64,000 nt of DNA from Microvirga splendida. GTDB taxonomy: Bacteria > Pseudomonadota > Alphaproteobacteria > Rhizobiales > Beijerinckiaceae. The DNA lies in contig NZ_JAELXT010000016.1 of the NCBI RefSeq assembly GCF_016427565.1, positions 40,079 to 104,078 of the forward strand. The letters run 5' to 3'. The notes below the pieces were generated by a model, which saw nothing but the letters and a program-made list of their open reading frames with translations, did not search any database and was not told the DNA's origin. The number at the start of each line of letters is the position of its first letter. Positions within the stretch are counted from its first letter, which is position 1. Positions 51,779 to 60,019 of this stretch are shown here, piece after piece. A program made the position numbers and the translations under genes.

Positions 51779-53320
51779 ATGATGAAGCGACTTCTCTTAG
51801 CAACAGTGTTGGGATCGACAGCACTGGTGCCGGCATCCGCTTACGCTCAGAATCAGACGCAGCCCGGCACGCCGCAGGGCGCCGCCGCCCAGCAGAACCA
51901 GGCACAGCAGGTCTCGGCTTCCGATTTCGTCAACCGTGCCGCTATGGGCAATCAGTTCGAAATACAGTCGAGCCAGCTCGCCCAGCAGAAAGGCCAGAAC
52001 GAGCGCGTGCGCCAGTTCGCCCAGAGGATGATCCAGGATCATACCGCTGCCGGCGATCGGCTTCAGTCGATGGTGCAGGGCATGCAGGGCGTGACGATGC
52101 CGTCCAGCCTCGATCAGCGGCACCAGCAGATGCTTCAGACCCTGCAGAATGCCTCGGGTCCGGGCTTCGACAGAAACTACGTTCAGCTGCAGATCGGTGC
52201 GCATCGCGACGCCGTCGCTCTCTACGATCAATACGCGCAGAACGGCGATAACCAGCAGCTGAAGCAGTTTGCGCAGCAGACGCTGCCGACCCTGCGCGAG
52301 CATCTCCAGCAGGCTCAGCAGATCCAGACGCAGCTTCCTCCGGCCCAGGTGGGTCAGGCACCGGACGGGCAGCAGATGCAGGGGCAGCAGACCGCGCAGA
52401 ACCAGCAGGCTGGGTCGCGGATTCTGGTTCAGCAGGCGGCACCGACGGTGCGGGTGGACCCGGCGGATCCGCGGGTGATCGTGCGCCAGCAGCAGCCGCA
52501 GGTGACGGTGAACCAGGCGCAGCCGGAGATCCTCGTGCGCCAGCCGCAGCCGACGGTGCGGGTGGACATTCCGCAGCCGGAGATCATCGTGCGCATGCCG
52601 CAGCCGGACGTGAACGTGGCGCTGGCGCAGCCGCAGGTGCAGGTGCGCCAGCCGCAGCCGCAGGTGCAGGTGACGCAGCCGCAGCAGCCTCAGGTACAGG
52701 TGGAGCGGAGCCAGCCGCAGGTGATGGTGCAGCGTCAGGCGGGCTCCGAGGCTCAGGTGCAGGTGCAGCGGGCGGAGGGTCAGCCGACGGTGCGGTATGA
52801 GCGGGCCGAGCCGCGGGTTGTGGTGAACCAAGCGGAGGGCCAGCCCAACGTGCGCATCGAGCGGCAGGGCGAGGGCCAGCAGGCCAGCGCCCAAACGCAG
52901 CAGCGGCCCGAGTTCACCGAAGAGCAGCGCCGCATGGTGAGCGAGCGGTTGAGAGCGGGCGACGATGTCGAGACCACAGCCGCGGTCAACCAGAACTTCG
53001 AGATGCGCCCGGTCGCCGTTAGCGATCTCGAGGACACGGATGTCTACAACGCCCGTGGTGACGAGATCGGCCAGGTAGATCGTGTGATCGTCACACCGCA
53101 GGGCCGTCACTTCGTAGTGGTCGGAGCCGGCGGGTTCCTGGGCATCGGCCGTGATACGGTTGCCTTCCCGCTGGAGCGCTTCGGCATGCGGAACGACCGT
53201 CTCGTGATCCGCGGCGTCACCGAGCAGGACATCGAGGCCATGGACGATTACCGGGACCGTCTCGACAGCTATCAGCGTGTCGACCGCACCGCTCAGGCGG
53301 AGCTGAGGATCTGGGAATAA
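51779..53320 (+). CDS. Secreted DUF4142 protein with PQV repeat region and C-terminal PRC-barrel
   Basis: 513 aa, periplasmic or outer-surface. Order: signal peptide (1-24, ending ASAYAQ); DUF4142 helical domain about 47-190 (ASDFVNRAAMGNQFEIQSS, RQFAQRMIQDHTAAG); a repeat region 209-370 built of nine-residue units P-x-V-x-V-x-x-x-Q, at least eleven in a row; then a PRC-barrel-like domain about 415-485 (MRPVAVSDLEDTDVYNARGD, VIVTPQGRHFVVVGAGGFLG). The repeat region is almost base-for-base identical to the inverted copy in the convergent gene at 53892-55373. AAGGAG precedes the ATG. DUF4142 is of unknown function; PRC barrels mediate binding. Confidence 0.86.
   Translation: MMKRLLLATVLGSTALVPASAYAQNQTQPGTPQGAAAQQNQAQQVSASDFVNRAAMGNQFEIQSSQLAQQKGQNERVRQFAQRMIQDHTAAGDRLQSMVQGMQGVTMPSSLDQRHQQMLQTLQNASGPGFDRNYVQLQIGAHRDAVALYDQYAQNGDNQQLKQFAQQTLPTLREHLQQAQQIQTQLPPAQVGQAPDGQQMQGQQTAQNQQAGSRILVQQAAPTVRVDPADPRVIVRQQQPQVTVNQAQPEILVRQPQPTVRVDIPQPEIIVRMPQPDVNVALAQPQVQVRQPQPQVQVTQPQQPQVQVERSQPQVMVQRQAGSEAQVQVQRAEGQPTVRYERAEPRVVVNQAEGQPNVRIERQGEGQQASAQTQQRPEFTEEQRRMVSERLRAGDDVETTAAVNQNFEMRPVAVSDLEDTDVYNARGDEIGQVDRVIVTPQGRHFVVVGAGGFLGIGRDTVAFPLERFGMRNDRLVIRGVTEQDIEAMDDYRDRLDSYQRVDRTAQAELRIWE
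52403..52887 (+). repeat. 485-bp inverted repeat, copy 1 (codes the PQV repeat region)
   Basis: Pairs with 54451-54935 in opposite orientation. By direct comparison I find one mismatch in 485 positions (C here, T in the other copy, inside the Glu-Gly-Gln codons of a QAEGQP motif). Both copies start at a codon boundary (codon 209 here, codon 147 there) and are read in the same frame. Flanks diverge sharply. Within it the DNA is itself a 27-base tandem repeat coding P-x-V-x-V-x-x-x-Q. Confidence 0.95.
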
Positions 53321-53397
53321 GGCATGCTGCCGAGCCGTAAAGGCTCCACCATGCTGCCTCCCCGAGCAGCCTTGATGTAAGGGGCGCATAAACCAGA

Positions 53398-53446
53398 GAA
53401 ACCGGGCGTTCAGGAAACCCTGAACGCCCGGTTTCTTCGTTTGGGA
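53398..53446 (+). terminator. Rho-independent terminator behind the DUF4142/PRC gene
   Basis: Perfect 17-base stem (53398-53414 with 53419-53435), 4-base loop, followed by TTCGTTT. It is the strongest hairpin in the window. Confidence 0.85.
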
Positions 53447-53842
53447 GCAGATGTTCAAGCGCATCCGGCCGGTCCAATTGAAAGTCGAGCAGGATGACGG
53501 CCTTGGGATTGCGAGGTCTATGTGCTCCGGGTGAGCCCGCGAGCTTCGGGATTGCATCGATGTCGAAGGATCTGCAACGAACTCCGCGAGGAGAGGTCCA
53601 GGCCGGACGGCCAAAGGCCGAGCCCTGGGCTCGCCGATAAAACGAGGTGGTTCGATTTCCAACCTGCGCTTCCGGCGCTGACGAATTCTCTGAATGAGGA
53701 TCGACGATGAACGGCGCGGATCCAGAAGATCAAGGCCGGGCTGCGGGAACCGCGTCTATGGTCTTTCCATGGTTTAGAGAAAGTGGCGGTCGGTCAGCAC
53801 GATCCGTGACGGCAAGGCAGGCTCACAAGAGCACAAAGAAAA
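53447..53842. other. Intergenic region between convergent genes, about 400 bases
   Basis: No convincing gene. An 85-codon + frame from 53707 would run through the terminator at 53843 and antisense into the convergent gene, so I reject it. The stretch lies wholly inside the segment that would invert if the 485-bp repeats recombined. Confidence 0.4.
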
Positions 53843-53870
53843 CGGGCCGGTGGAGTTGTCCACCGGCCCG
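53843..53870 (-). terminator. Rho-independent terminator behind the PRC/PRC gene
   Basis: Perfect 12-base stem CGGGCCGGTGGA/TCCACCGGCCCG with a 4-base loop; on the minus strand it is followed by TTTTCTTTG. It lies 21 bases after the stop at 53892. Confidence 0.85.
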
Positions 53871-53891
53871 CACGGTAAGCACTGCGGACGT

Positions 53892-55373
53892 TTACTCCCA
53901 GACCCGCAGCTCGGCCTGTTCGGTGCGGCCGACGCGCTCGAAGTTATCGACGGTGTCGCGATAGTCGTCCATGGCCTCGATGTCCTCCTCGGTGACGCCG
54001 CGGATCACGAGACGGTCGCCGCGCATCCAGAACCGCTCCAGCGGGAACGCGACCCGGTCGCTGCCGATACCGAGGAACCCGCCGGCCTCGACCACTACGA
54101 ACCGACGACCCTGCGGCGTCACGATGACCCGCTCCACCTCACCCAGTTCGTTGCCACGGGCATTGTACACGTCCATGTCCTCAAGCTGGGATACCGCCAG
54201 CGGGCGCATCTCGGCATCGGCAGTGATGGAACCGGTGCTCTGCACATCCCCTTCATTGACGCGCTCGCGAACGATCCGGCGCTGATCCTCGGAATAGACC
54301 GATCCGGCGGCGGCCTGACGCGACTGCGCTTCCGGGCTGGGCGGAGGCGGTGCCACGGTTCCACCAAGAGCAGCCGGATCGCTGATCCGGGCCGTATCGG
54401 CGGCCTGATTGGAAGCGGTCTGCTGCTCCGTCGGCTCCTGCGTCTGCGCACTGGCCTGCTGGCCCTCGCCCTGCCGCTCGATGCGCACGTTGGGCTGACC
54501 CTCCGCTTGGTTCACCACAACCCGCGGCTCGGCCCGCTCATACCGCACCGTCGGCTGACCCTCCGCCCGCTGCACCTGCACCTGAGCCTCGGAGCCCGCC
54601 TGACGCTGCACCATCACCTGCGGCTGGCTCCGCTCCACCTGTACCTGAGGCTGCTGCGGCTGCGTCACCTGCACCTGCGGCTGCGGCTGGCGCACCTGCA
54701 CCTGCGGCTGCGCCAGCGCCACGTTCACGTCCGGCTGCGGCATGCGCACGATGATCTCCGGCTGCGGAATGTCCACCCGCACCGTCGGCTGCGGCTGGCG
54801 CACGAGGATCTCCGGCTGCGCCTGGTTCACCGTCACCTGCGGCTGCTGCTGGCGCACGATCACCCGCGGATCCGCCGGGTCCACCCGCACCGTCGGTGCC
54901 GCCTGCTGAACCAGAATCCGCGACCCAGCCTGCTGCATATTCCGGCCGTCGCCGCCGAGAGCGATCAGCTGATCCTCACCGGCCTCTCTGAAGCCCGCCA
55001 TGTTCGGGCGGTAGCTCCGCAGCGACCTGTAATCCGCCTCGCTCATGTTCGAGACGATCGCGCGGTCGCCCTGCAGCATCATGCGTGAGAGAGGCACGAG
55101 GCGCGCCTCGCCTCCCAGACCGAGAAACTCGTCGAAGCTGACGACGGCGAAGGTCTGGTTGTTCTGGCCCAGCACAACGCTGTCGATCTGACCGATCGTC
55201 TGGCCTTGAGGCGTGTACACCTCGCGGCCTTCCAGATCGGACGCTGCGATCTGGCGACCCTGACTGGCCTGGCCCGCCTGATTGGGCTGGTTCTGGCCGC
55301 CGGCTCCCTGCGCCATCGCGGCAGCAGGCACCAGGGCGGTGGAGGCCAGTACGGCCAACGTGATCAATCTCAT
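53892..55373 (-). CDS. Secreted protein with two PRC-barrel-like domains around a PQV repeat region
   Basis: 493 aa, exported. Signal peptide 1-22 (RLITLAVLASTALVPAAAMAQ). First PRC-like domain about 35-125 (IAASDLEGREVYTPQGQTIG, FAVVSFDEFLGLGGEARLVP); repeat region 147-308, identical to that of the convergent gene; a Gln/Pro/Ala linker; a second PRC-like domain about 385-465 (MRPLAVSQLEDMDVYNARGN, VIVTPQGRRFVVVEAGGFLG), paralogous to the C-terminus of the 51779-53320 product but clearly diverged from it. GGAGAGGGAG precedes the ATG. The exact function is unknown; an envelope-adhesive or scaffold role is inferred. Confidence 0.86.
   Translation of the reverse strand: MRLITLAVLASTALVPAAAMAQGAGGQNQPNQAGQASQGRQIAASDLEGREVYTPQGQTIGQIDSVVLGQNNQTFAVVSFDEFLGLGGEARLVPLSRMMLQGDRAIVSNMSEADYRSLRSYRPNMAGFREAGEDQLIALGGDGRNMQQAGSRILVQQAAPTVRVDPADPRVIVRQQQPQVTVNQAQPEILVRQPQPTVRVDIPQPEIIVRMPQPDVNVALAQPQVQVRQPQPQVQVTQPQQPQVQVERSQPQVMVQRQAGSEAQVQVQRAEGQPTVRYERAEPRVVVNQAEGQPNVRIERQGEGQQASAQTQEPTEQQTASNQAADTARISDPAALGGTVAPPPPSPEAQSRQAAAGSVYSEDQRRIVRERVNEGDVQSTGSITADAEMRPLAVSQLEDMDVYNARGNELGEVERVIVTPQGRRFVVVEAGGFLGIGSDRVAFPLERFWMRGDRLVIRGVTEEDIEAMDDYRDTVDNFERVGRTEQAELRVWE
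54451..54935 (-). repeat. 485-bp inverted repeat, copy 2
   Basis: Reverse-complement partner of 52403-52887 with one visible mismatch. The spacer between the copies (52888-54450) is 1563 bp and carries the 3' ends and terminators of both convergent genes. Confidence 0.95.
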
Positions 55374-55792
55374 CGTCGTCTCCCTCTCCAGTTGGATGGC
55401 GGCTCAATGCCGCTCGACGGCGGCAATGGTCATGATGCTATCAACGCGCCCAAGGTCGGTGATCGCCCCTGTCCCGTTCGGAACTCGGTACGGTAGCGAA
55501 CGGCCGCTGCGAGCTTCCGCATCATTGGAGCCGGCTGGGCATCCGTCGCCGCTGCCGTGGCGGGAAGATGCGTTCGGGCTCGGGCTGACATTCTGAAGCG
55601 GAAGTGCCGGGGCGGCGAGACTTTCCAATGTTGGTACGCTCCCCGACCGAACCCCCATCTGCCGCTGAACCATCCCACTGGCCGAGGGTTCGCCGTGATG
55701 TCGGCAAAGCGTCGTGCCTGCGCTTTCGCCGACGGTTCGGCAGCCCGCCGGCTGGCCAGGTCGGCACCACAGGCATCATGGGAGAGGACCCA
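55374..55792. other. Divergent intergenic region, 419 bases
   Basis: Upstream of both the PRC/PRC gene (leftward) and the 55793 gene (rightward); it must hold both promoters. Frames on both strands extend into it but lack ribosome-binding sites. I could not assign promoter boxes. Confidence 0.4.
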
Positions 55793-56377
55793 ATGCGGCA
55801 CACTTCACTTGCAACACTTGCAACCGCCCTGGTGATTGGCAGCGCGAGCGTGGCTGTTGCGCAAGGCAACCAGCAATCCGGCCAGGGGCAGGGCTCCGGC
55901 GGCCAGCAGCAGTTCGGCCAGAGTTCCAATGCGAACCGCTTCGAGGGCCGTTCGGCGTTGCGGCAGCAGTTGCGCCAGCTCGGCTTCCAGAACATCCGCA
56001 TCCTGGACACGGCTTTCCTCGTCCAGGCCAGCACGCCGGACGGGCGAACCGTTCTCATGATGGTGGACCCTCCCGGCAGCGTCGGGCTGATCGCCGTCCA
56101 GCCGGGGCAACGGCAGGGCGGTCAATCGGGCCAGCAGGGCCAGCGCTCCGGCATGAACCAGGGCCAGGGCATGTCAGGACAGGGCAGCGGAAGCAGCCAG
56201 AGCATGATGTCCGAAAGCCAGGTCCGCTCGATGCTGCAGCAACGGGGTCTCACGAACATCCAGAGCCTGCAGCGCGAGGGCGACCGCTTTACCGCCGTGG
56301 CCGATTGGCAGGGCGAGCAGGTGGACATCAGCGTGAACGCCGTGACCGGCGAGATCACTCAACCCGGAAGCCTGTAA
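55793..56377 (+). CDS. Secreted Gln/Gly-rich protein, QNIRIL family, paralogue of 61482-62189
   Basis: 194 aa. Signal peptide RHTSLATLATALVIGSASVAVAQ. Two small PepSY-like alpha/beta modules: residues about 52-90 (ALRQQLRQLGFQNIRILDTA, then FLVQASTPDGRTVLMMVDPP) and about 142-190 (SQVRSMLQQRGLTNIQSLQREG, then FTAVADWQGEQVDISVNAVTGEI), joined by a Gln/Gly/Ser-rich disordered linker. The two modules resemble each other. The start at 55793 has GGGAGAGGA in front; the longer frame to 55604 is spurious. Function unknown; PepSY-type modules often inhibit proteases or bind peptides, but that is only an analogy. Confidence 0.78.
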   Translation: MRHTSLATLATALVIGSASVAVAQGNQQSGQGQGSGGQQQFGQSSNANRFEGRSALRQQLRQLGFQNIRILDTAFLVQASTPDGRTVLMMVDPPGSVGLIAVQPGQRQGGQSGQQGQRSGMNQGQGMSGQGSGSSQSMMSESQVRSMLQQRGLTNIQSLQREGDRFTAVADWQGEQVDISVNAVTGEITQPGSL

Positions 56378-56503
56378 CGGCCCATCACGTGACGCAGGAG
56401 GGCGGCGCGGCAGCCCGCCCTCCTGCGGCGGGCACCTTTCGTTAGCCCGCCCGTTTCCTTTCATTCAAACCAGCTCATCTCAGCGACAAGAGGACTCCGA
56501 CCT

Positions 56504-57076
56504 ATGCGCGCACGAATCCTTGTTCCGTTTACGGCCATTCTGGCCCTTGCCGCCTGCGGCGAGGACCAGACAGCGCAGGCGCCCGTAACGCCCACGGCGC
56601 CTCCAGTCACTGAAACAGCAGAGGCCCCGCCGCCGCCAGCGCCTGCAGCACCTGCTCCCGTCGCTGAAGCCCCTGCTCCCACCGCAGGAACGGGCACGGT
56701 CGTCGCGCCCAGCGAAACGACAGGAGCAACCACGCCAGCCCCCTCGCCCGGCAGCGCCCAGACCGCAGCCGTTGCAGCAACCAGCCTCGAGCCGTTCCAC
56801 GGCCGAACCTATGCGGCCGGCCCTGTGACGCTCCAGCTCAACCCGGACAAGACTTTCGTCATGCGTGAAACCGGCAGCAGCCGCAAGGTCGAGGGCCGTT
56901 ATGCCTATGAGAACGGGGTCCTCATCTTCTCCGACGCGACGGGCGACACCGGAACGGTTCAGTTCCCCATGCATTGCCGTTTCATAACCGAAGGCGCGAG
57001 CAACTTCCGGCTGGCCGATACCGGCGGAGCCTGCACGCAATTCAAGGACCTCACCTTCGAACCCGCCGCAGGCTGA
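56504..57076 (+). CDS. Lipoprotein with Pro/Ala-rich linker, unknown function
   Basis: 190 aa. Lipobox LALAAC with Cys19 (signal MRARILVPFTAILALAAC), so it is lipid-anchored, probably in the outer membrane. Residues 22-95 are a Pro/Ala/Thr-rich spacer that could cross the peptidoglycan. The C-terminal 90 residues (FHGRTYAAGPVTLQLNPDKTFVMRE, VEGRYAYENGVLIFSDA, MHCRFITEG, GGACTQFKDLTF) predict a small beta-barrel of the copper-resistance NlpE or lipocalin-like kind with two cysteines; I cannot name the family. Preceded by AGAGGACTCCGACCT. Confidence 0.76.
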   Translation: MRARILVPFTAILALAACGEDQTAQAPVTPTAPPVTETAEAPPPPAPAAPAPVAEAPAPTAGTGTVVAPSETTGATTPAPSPGSAQTAAVAATSLEPFHGRTYAAGPVTLQLNPDKTFVMRETGSSRKVEGRYAYENGVLIFSDATGDTGTVQFPMHCRFITEGASNFRLADTGGACTQFKDLTFEPAAG

Positions 57077-57123
57077 TGCCTGCGACCGGCTCGAATTGGC
57101 CAACGTTTGACAAGGATTACGAC

Positions 57124-57210
57124 ATGCTGAAATTTCTCGGTGGCACAATCGGCATCATCTTCCTCATCGGCCTGGCGGTTGTGATCGGGCTCTTTGCCCT
57201 GATCCTGTGA
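57124..57210 (+). CDS. 28-residue single-span membrane peptide
   Basis: MLKFLGGTIGIIFLIGLAVVIGLFALIL is almost all one hydrophobic helix with a single Lys at the N-terminus, so the C-terminus should face the periplasm. An AAGGA site lies 7 bases before the ATG. It sits between the lipoprotein and the phospholipase D gene, ending 12 bases before the latter's ATG, which has no ribosome-binding site of its own, so translation may be coupled. No function known. Confidence 0.5.
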   Translation: MLKFLGGTIGIIFLIGLAVVIGLFALIL

Positions 57211-57222
57211 TTTATCGGCGCC

Positions 57223-58797
57223 ATGAGTCCGGTTGACGCCGGAGGCCCGGGCGATGGCACCCATCGGCCTGTCCTCCGGGAGGGCGAGACCTGCTGGCGG
57301 ATAGCCCACGCCGACCGCATCGCCGTGATCGTCGATGCGGCAGCGTATTTCGCGGCTGCCAAGGCCGCCATTCTGCAGGCTCGACACACGGTGTTCCTGA
57401 TCGGCTGGGACTTCGATCTGCGCATCCGCCTCGAGCGGACGGATCCCATGCCCGGCGTGCCCGACGAACTGGGCGAGTTCCTGACCCATGTGGTCAAGAA
57501 CCGGCCGGACCTGCGCATCTTCGTCCTGCGCTGGGACCTGTCGTTTCTCAAGTTCCCGTTCCGGGCCACGTTGCCTCTGAAGCTTCTCGACTGGCTCGCA
57601 GGCAAGCGTCTCGAACTGCGCCTCGATCACGAGCACCCCACCGGCGCCTGCCATCACCAGAAGATCGTAGTCGTCGATGACAGCGTCGCGTTCTGCGGCG
57701 GCATCGATATGACCGATTTCCGGTGGGACACGCCCGCCCATACCGACGACAATCCATGCCGGGTCGATCCGGGGCGCGCGCACTACCCGCCCTGGCACGA
57801 CACGACCACGTGCATCATGGGCGAAGCTGCCAGGGTTCTCGGCAGCTTGGCGCGGGAGCGCTGGCACCGGGCCACGGGCGAGGAGGTGCCGCCTTCTCCG
57901 CCCTGCGATCCTTGCTGGCCGGATCATCTGTCCCCCGACTTCACCGACCTTCAGGTGGCGATTGCCCGAACCGAGCCGGCCTATGGCGAGGCGCAGCCCG
58001 AGGTGCGTGAGATCGAGGCTTTGTACCTTGCCGCCATCAGGGCCGCCCGGCGCACCATCTACATCGAGACGCAGTATTTCGCCTCACATCGGATTGCCAT
58101 GGCTCTTGGCAAGCGCCTGCAGGAGGAGAACGGGCCCGAGGTGGTCATCGTCAATCCGAAATCCGCCGTCGGATGGCTCGAGGAAGAGGTCATGGGCCCC
58201 GCCAGGGCAGTGCTCCTGAAACATATCGGAGAATGCGACAGGCATGGCCGCTTCCGGATCTACACGCCCGTAACGGAGAAGGGACAGGACATCTATGTCC
58301 ACTCCAAGGTCGTGGTCGTCGACGACTGGCTCCTCCGGGTCGGGTCGTCCAATCTCAACAACCGCTCCATGGGCCTCGACACGGAGTGCGATCTTGCCGT
58401 CGAGGTCCCGCCCGCAACGGACAGCAGCGAGACGACGCGTCGGACCATCACGAGCGTGCGTAACCGGCTGGCGGCCGAACACCTGGGAGTCCCGCAGGAA
58501 CAGTTCGCGGAAACAGTGGAAGCCGAGAACGGATCGCTGATCGGCGCCATCGAACGCCTGCGGCGGGAGCATGGACGAAGCCTCGCTCCGTTCGAGGCGC
58601 CGCCGTTCAGCGATCTGGAGCTGGCGGTGGCGGAAAGCCGTGCCCTGGATCCCGACCGTCCGGAGGACATGTCGGAAGCATTGCGGCGCGGGCTCGCCGG
58701 ACCGGGTCTGGGAAAGGCGCTCGGCATAGGCCTTGCCGCGGCAACCGGCATGGCTGCCGCGGTTGTCCTTGGCCGCAGGCAGACGGGAGCGGGTTAA
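57223..58797 (+). CDS. Phospholipase D family protein (cardiolipin synthase-like)
   Basis: 524 aa with two HKD motifs: HHQKIVVVDDSVAFCGGID near residue 143 and HSKVVVVDDWLLRVGSSNLNNRSMGLDTE near 362 in part, each giving H-x-K-x4-D. Between them is ETQYFASHRI. This is the phosphatidyl-transferase fold of PLD and cardiolipin synthases, acting on phospholipid head groups. There is no N-terminal membrane helix (unlike Cls), but the C-terminus has a weak hydrophobic stretch (GLGKALGIGLAAATGMAAAVV) that could touch the membrane. Either hydrolysis or transfer is possible. Confidence 0.88.
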   Translation: MSPVDAGGPGDGTHRPVLREGETCWRIAHADRIAVIVDAAAYFAAAKAAILQARHTVFLIGWDFDLRIRLERTDPMPGVPDELGEFLTHVVKNRPDLRIFVLRWDLSFLKFPFRATLPLKLLDWLAGKRLELRLDHEHPTGACHHQKIVVVDDSVAFCGGIDMTDFRWDTPAHTDDNPCRVDPGRAHYPPWHDTTTCIMGEAARVLGSLARERWHRATGEEVPPSPPCDPCWPDHLSPDFTDLQVAIARTEPAYGEAQPEVREIEALYLAAIRAARRTIYIETQYFASHRIAMALGKRLQEENGPEVVIVNPKSAVGWLEEEVMGPARAVLLKHIGECDRHGRFRIYTPVTEKGQDIYVHSKVVVVDDWLLRVGSSNLNNRSMGLDTECDLAVEVPPATDSSETTRRTITSVRNRLAAEHLGVPQEQFAETVEAENGSLIGAIERLRREHGRSLAPFEAPPFSDLELAVAESRALDPDRPEDMSEALRRGLAGPGLGKALGIGLAAATGMAAAVVLGRRQTGAG

Positions 58798-58883
58798 TGC
58801 GTTTCCTCGACCCGCGCTGTCCCATGTTCCGCTCCTGATCGTCGGGGCCGTTCCCGTGTCCGGATGATTCAGGGTGTCGTGAT

Positions 58884-59810
58884 TTGCGGATTCTCTTCTC
58901 GCGTGCGGTGGATGTCGGCCTGAGCCTTGGCTCCGGCGCGACGGTCGCGGGGCTGTTGGCTCCGTGGTGGCCTGCGCTTGAACTGATCAATCATTTCCGG
59001 CCGTTTCTCATCCTCGGCGCCGGCCTGCTGCTGGCATTGGCGCTGGGGCTGCACGCCGGCCGGCTCGCCGCCACCGCAGCGGCTCTTCTGGCCGCCAACC
59101 TTGGCCTGATGATCGCCCCTGCCCTGCGCTACACGGCGTCGGCGCATTCAGCCGCCGCGCCGACCCTGAAAGTGGCAACTCTCAACACCTGGATCGCCAA
59201 GGGGCAAGCCAGCAGGATCAGGCAGTTCATCGCGCAAGCCGATGCCGACGTGCTTCTGCTCCAGGAGATCGGCCGGGGCGACCGCGCCGCCATCCTCGAC
59301 GAGCTCGCCTCTTCCTACCCTCATGCCCTGTTCGACCGGAACTCCCGGTCGGGCCCGGCCCTGCTGTCGAAGCAGCCCTGGACGATCAGCGGGAGCATCC
59401 CCACAGGCCAGGGCCGCCCGCTGGCGGTCTGGGCCCGCTTCGAACGGGATGGGCATACGTTCGAGGTCGCGAGCGTTCACACGGCAAACCCGTTCGAATG
59501 GCACGAGCAGGCCGAGCACATCGATCGCCTCATCGCGTTTGCACGCTCGAGGCGCGTGCCGCTGATCCTCGGCGGCGACTTCAACCTGACGCCCTTCTCG
59601 TGGAAGCTCATCAAACTGGCCGAGCGGGCGGATCTGCGCTGGGGGCAGAGCCTTTCGGCCAGCTGGCCGGGGCATCGGATGATCCCGATTGTCCTGCTCG
59701 ACCACATCCTGGTGTCGAGGGGCATCGCGACCGTCCGGGTCGAGACAGGACCGTTCGTGGGCTCGGACCACTTGCCGATTATCGCCGATCTCGTTCTCGA
59801 AGGCCCTTAG
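58884..59810 (+). CDS. Membrane-anchored endonuclease/exonuclease/phosphatase family protein
   Basis: 308 aa. Two to three N-terminal membrane helices (VGLSLGSGATVAGLLAPWW, FLILGAGLLLALALGLHAG, TAAALLAANLGLMIAPAL), then an EEP domain facing the periplasm: KVATLNTWI, LLLQEIGRGD (metal Glu), VHTANPFEW, ILGGDFNLTPFSW (catalytic Asp-x-Asn) and VGSDHLPII (catalytic Asp-His). The fold cleaves phosphodiesters of nucleic acids, phosphoinositides or lipids. The start is uncertain: TTG at 58884 is the longest option. It follows the PLD-family gene by 86 bases, so lipid head-group turnover is a possible common theme. Confidence 0.84.
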   Translation: MRILFSRAVDVGLSLGSGATVAGLLAPWWPALELINHFRPFLILGAGLLLALALGLHAGRLAATAAALLAANLGLMIAPALRYTASAHSAAAPTLKVATLNTWIAKGQASRIRQFIAQADADVLLLQEIGRGDRAAILDELASSYPHALFDRNSRSGPALLSKQPWTISGSIPTGQGRPLAVWARFERDGHTFEVASVHTANPFEWHEQAEHIDRLIAFARSRRVPLILGGDFNLTPFSWKLIKLAERADLRWGQSLSASWPGHRMIPIVLLDHILVSRGIATVRVETGPFVGSDHLPIIADLVLEGP

Positions 59811-60019
59811 GCCGGAGTCGCGGATCGATCCAAGCAGTCATGGCGATCGTGAACCCGGTTTCTGGCTGTGTTCCATGCCGTACCGAGTCCTGCACCCGCA
59901 TCCGAACGCATCGGGCGCCTCCCTGTTACCCGCAGAGTGCGTGCCGATTGAGCCGGATCCGGTTTTGCGCCGCACTGGGTGAACAAAAGACCTTTCGAAA
60001 ATTCCTTAGGAGGATCGAC

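Noticed and set aside
51797..53662. Minus-strand 621-codon frame opposite the DUF4142/PRC gene, with many LxLR/HLHLRLR repeats
   Set aside because: It is the reverse reading of the PQV repeat. The + frame has a signal peptide, DUF4142 and PRC domains, a ribosome-binding site and a terminator; the minus frame has none.
53707..53964. 85-codon + frame between the convergent repeat genes
   Set aside because: It reads through the terminator at 53843-53870 and 73 bases into the antisense of the PRC/PRC gene, and its product has no recognisable feature.
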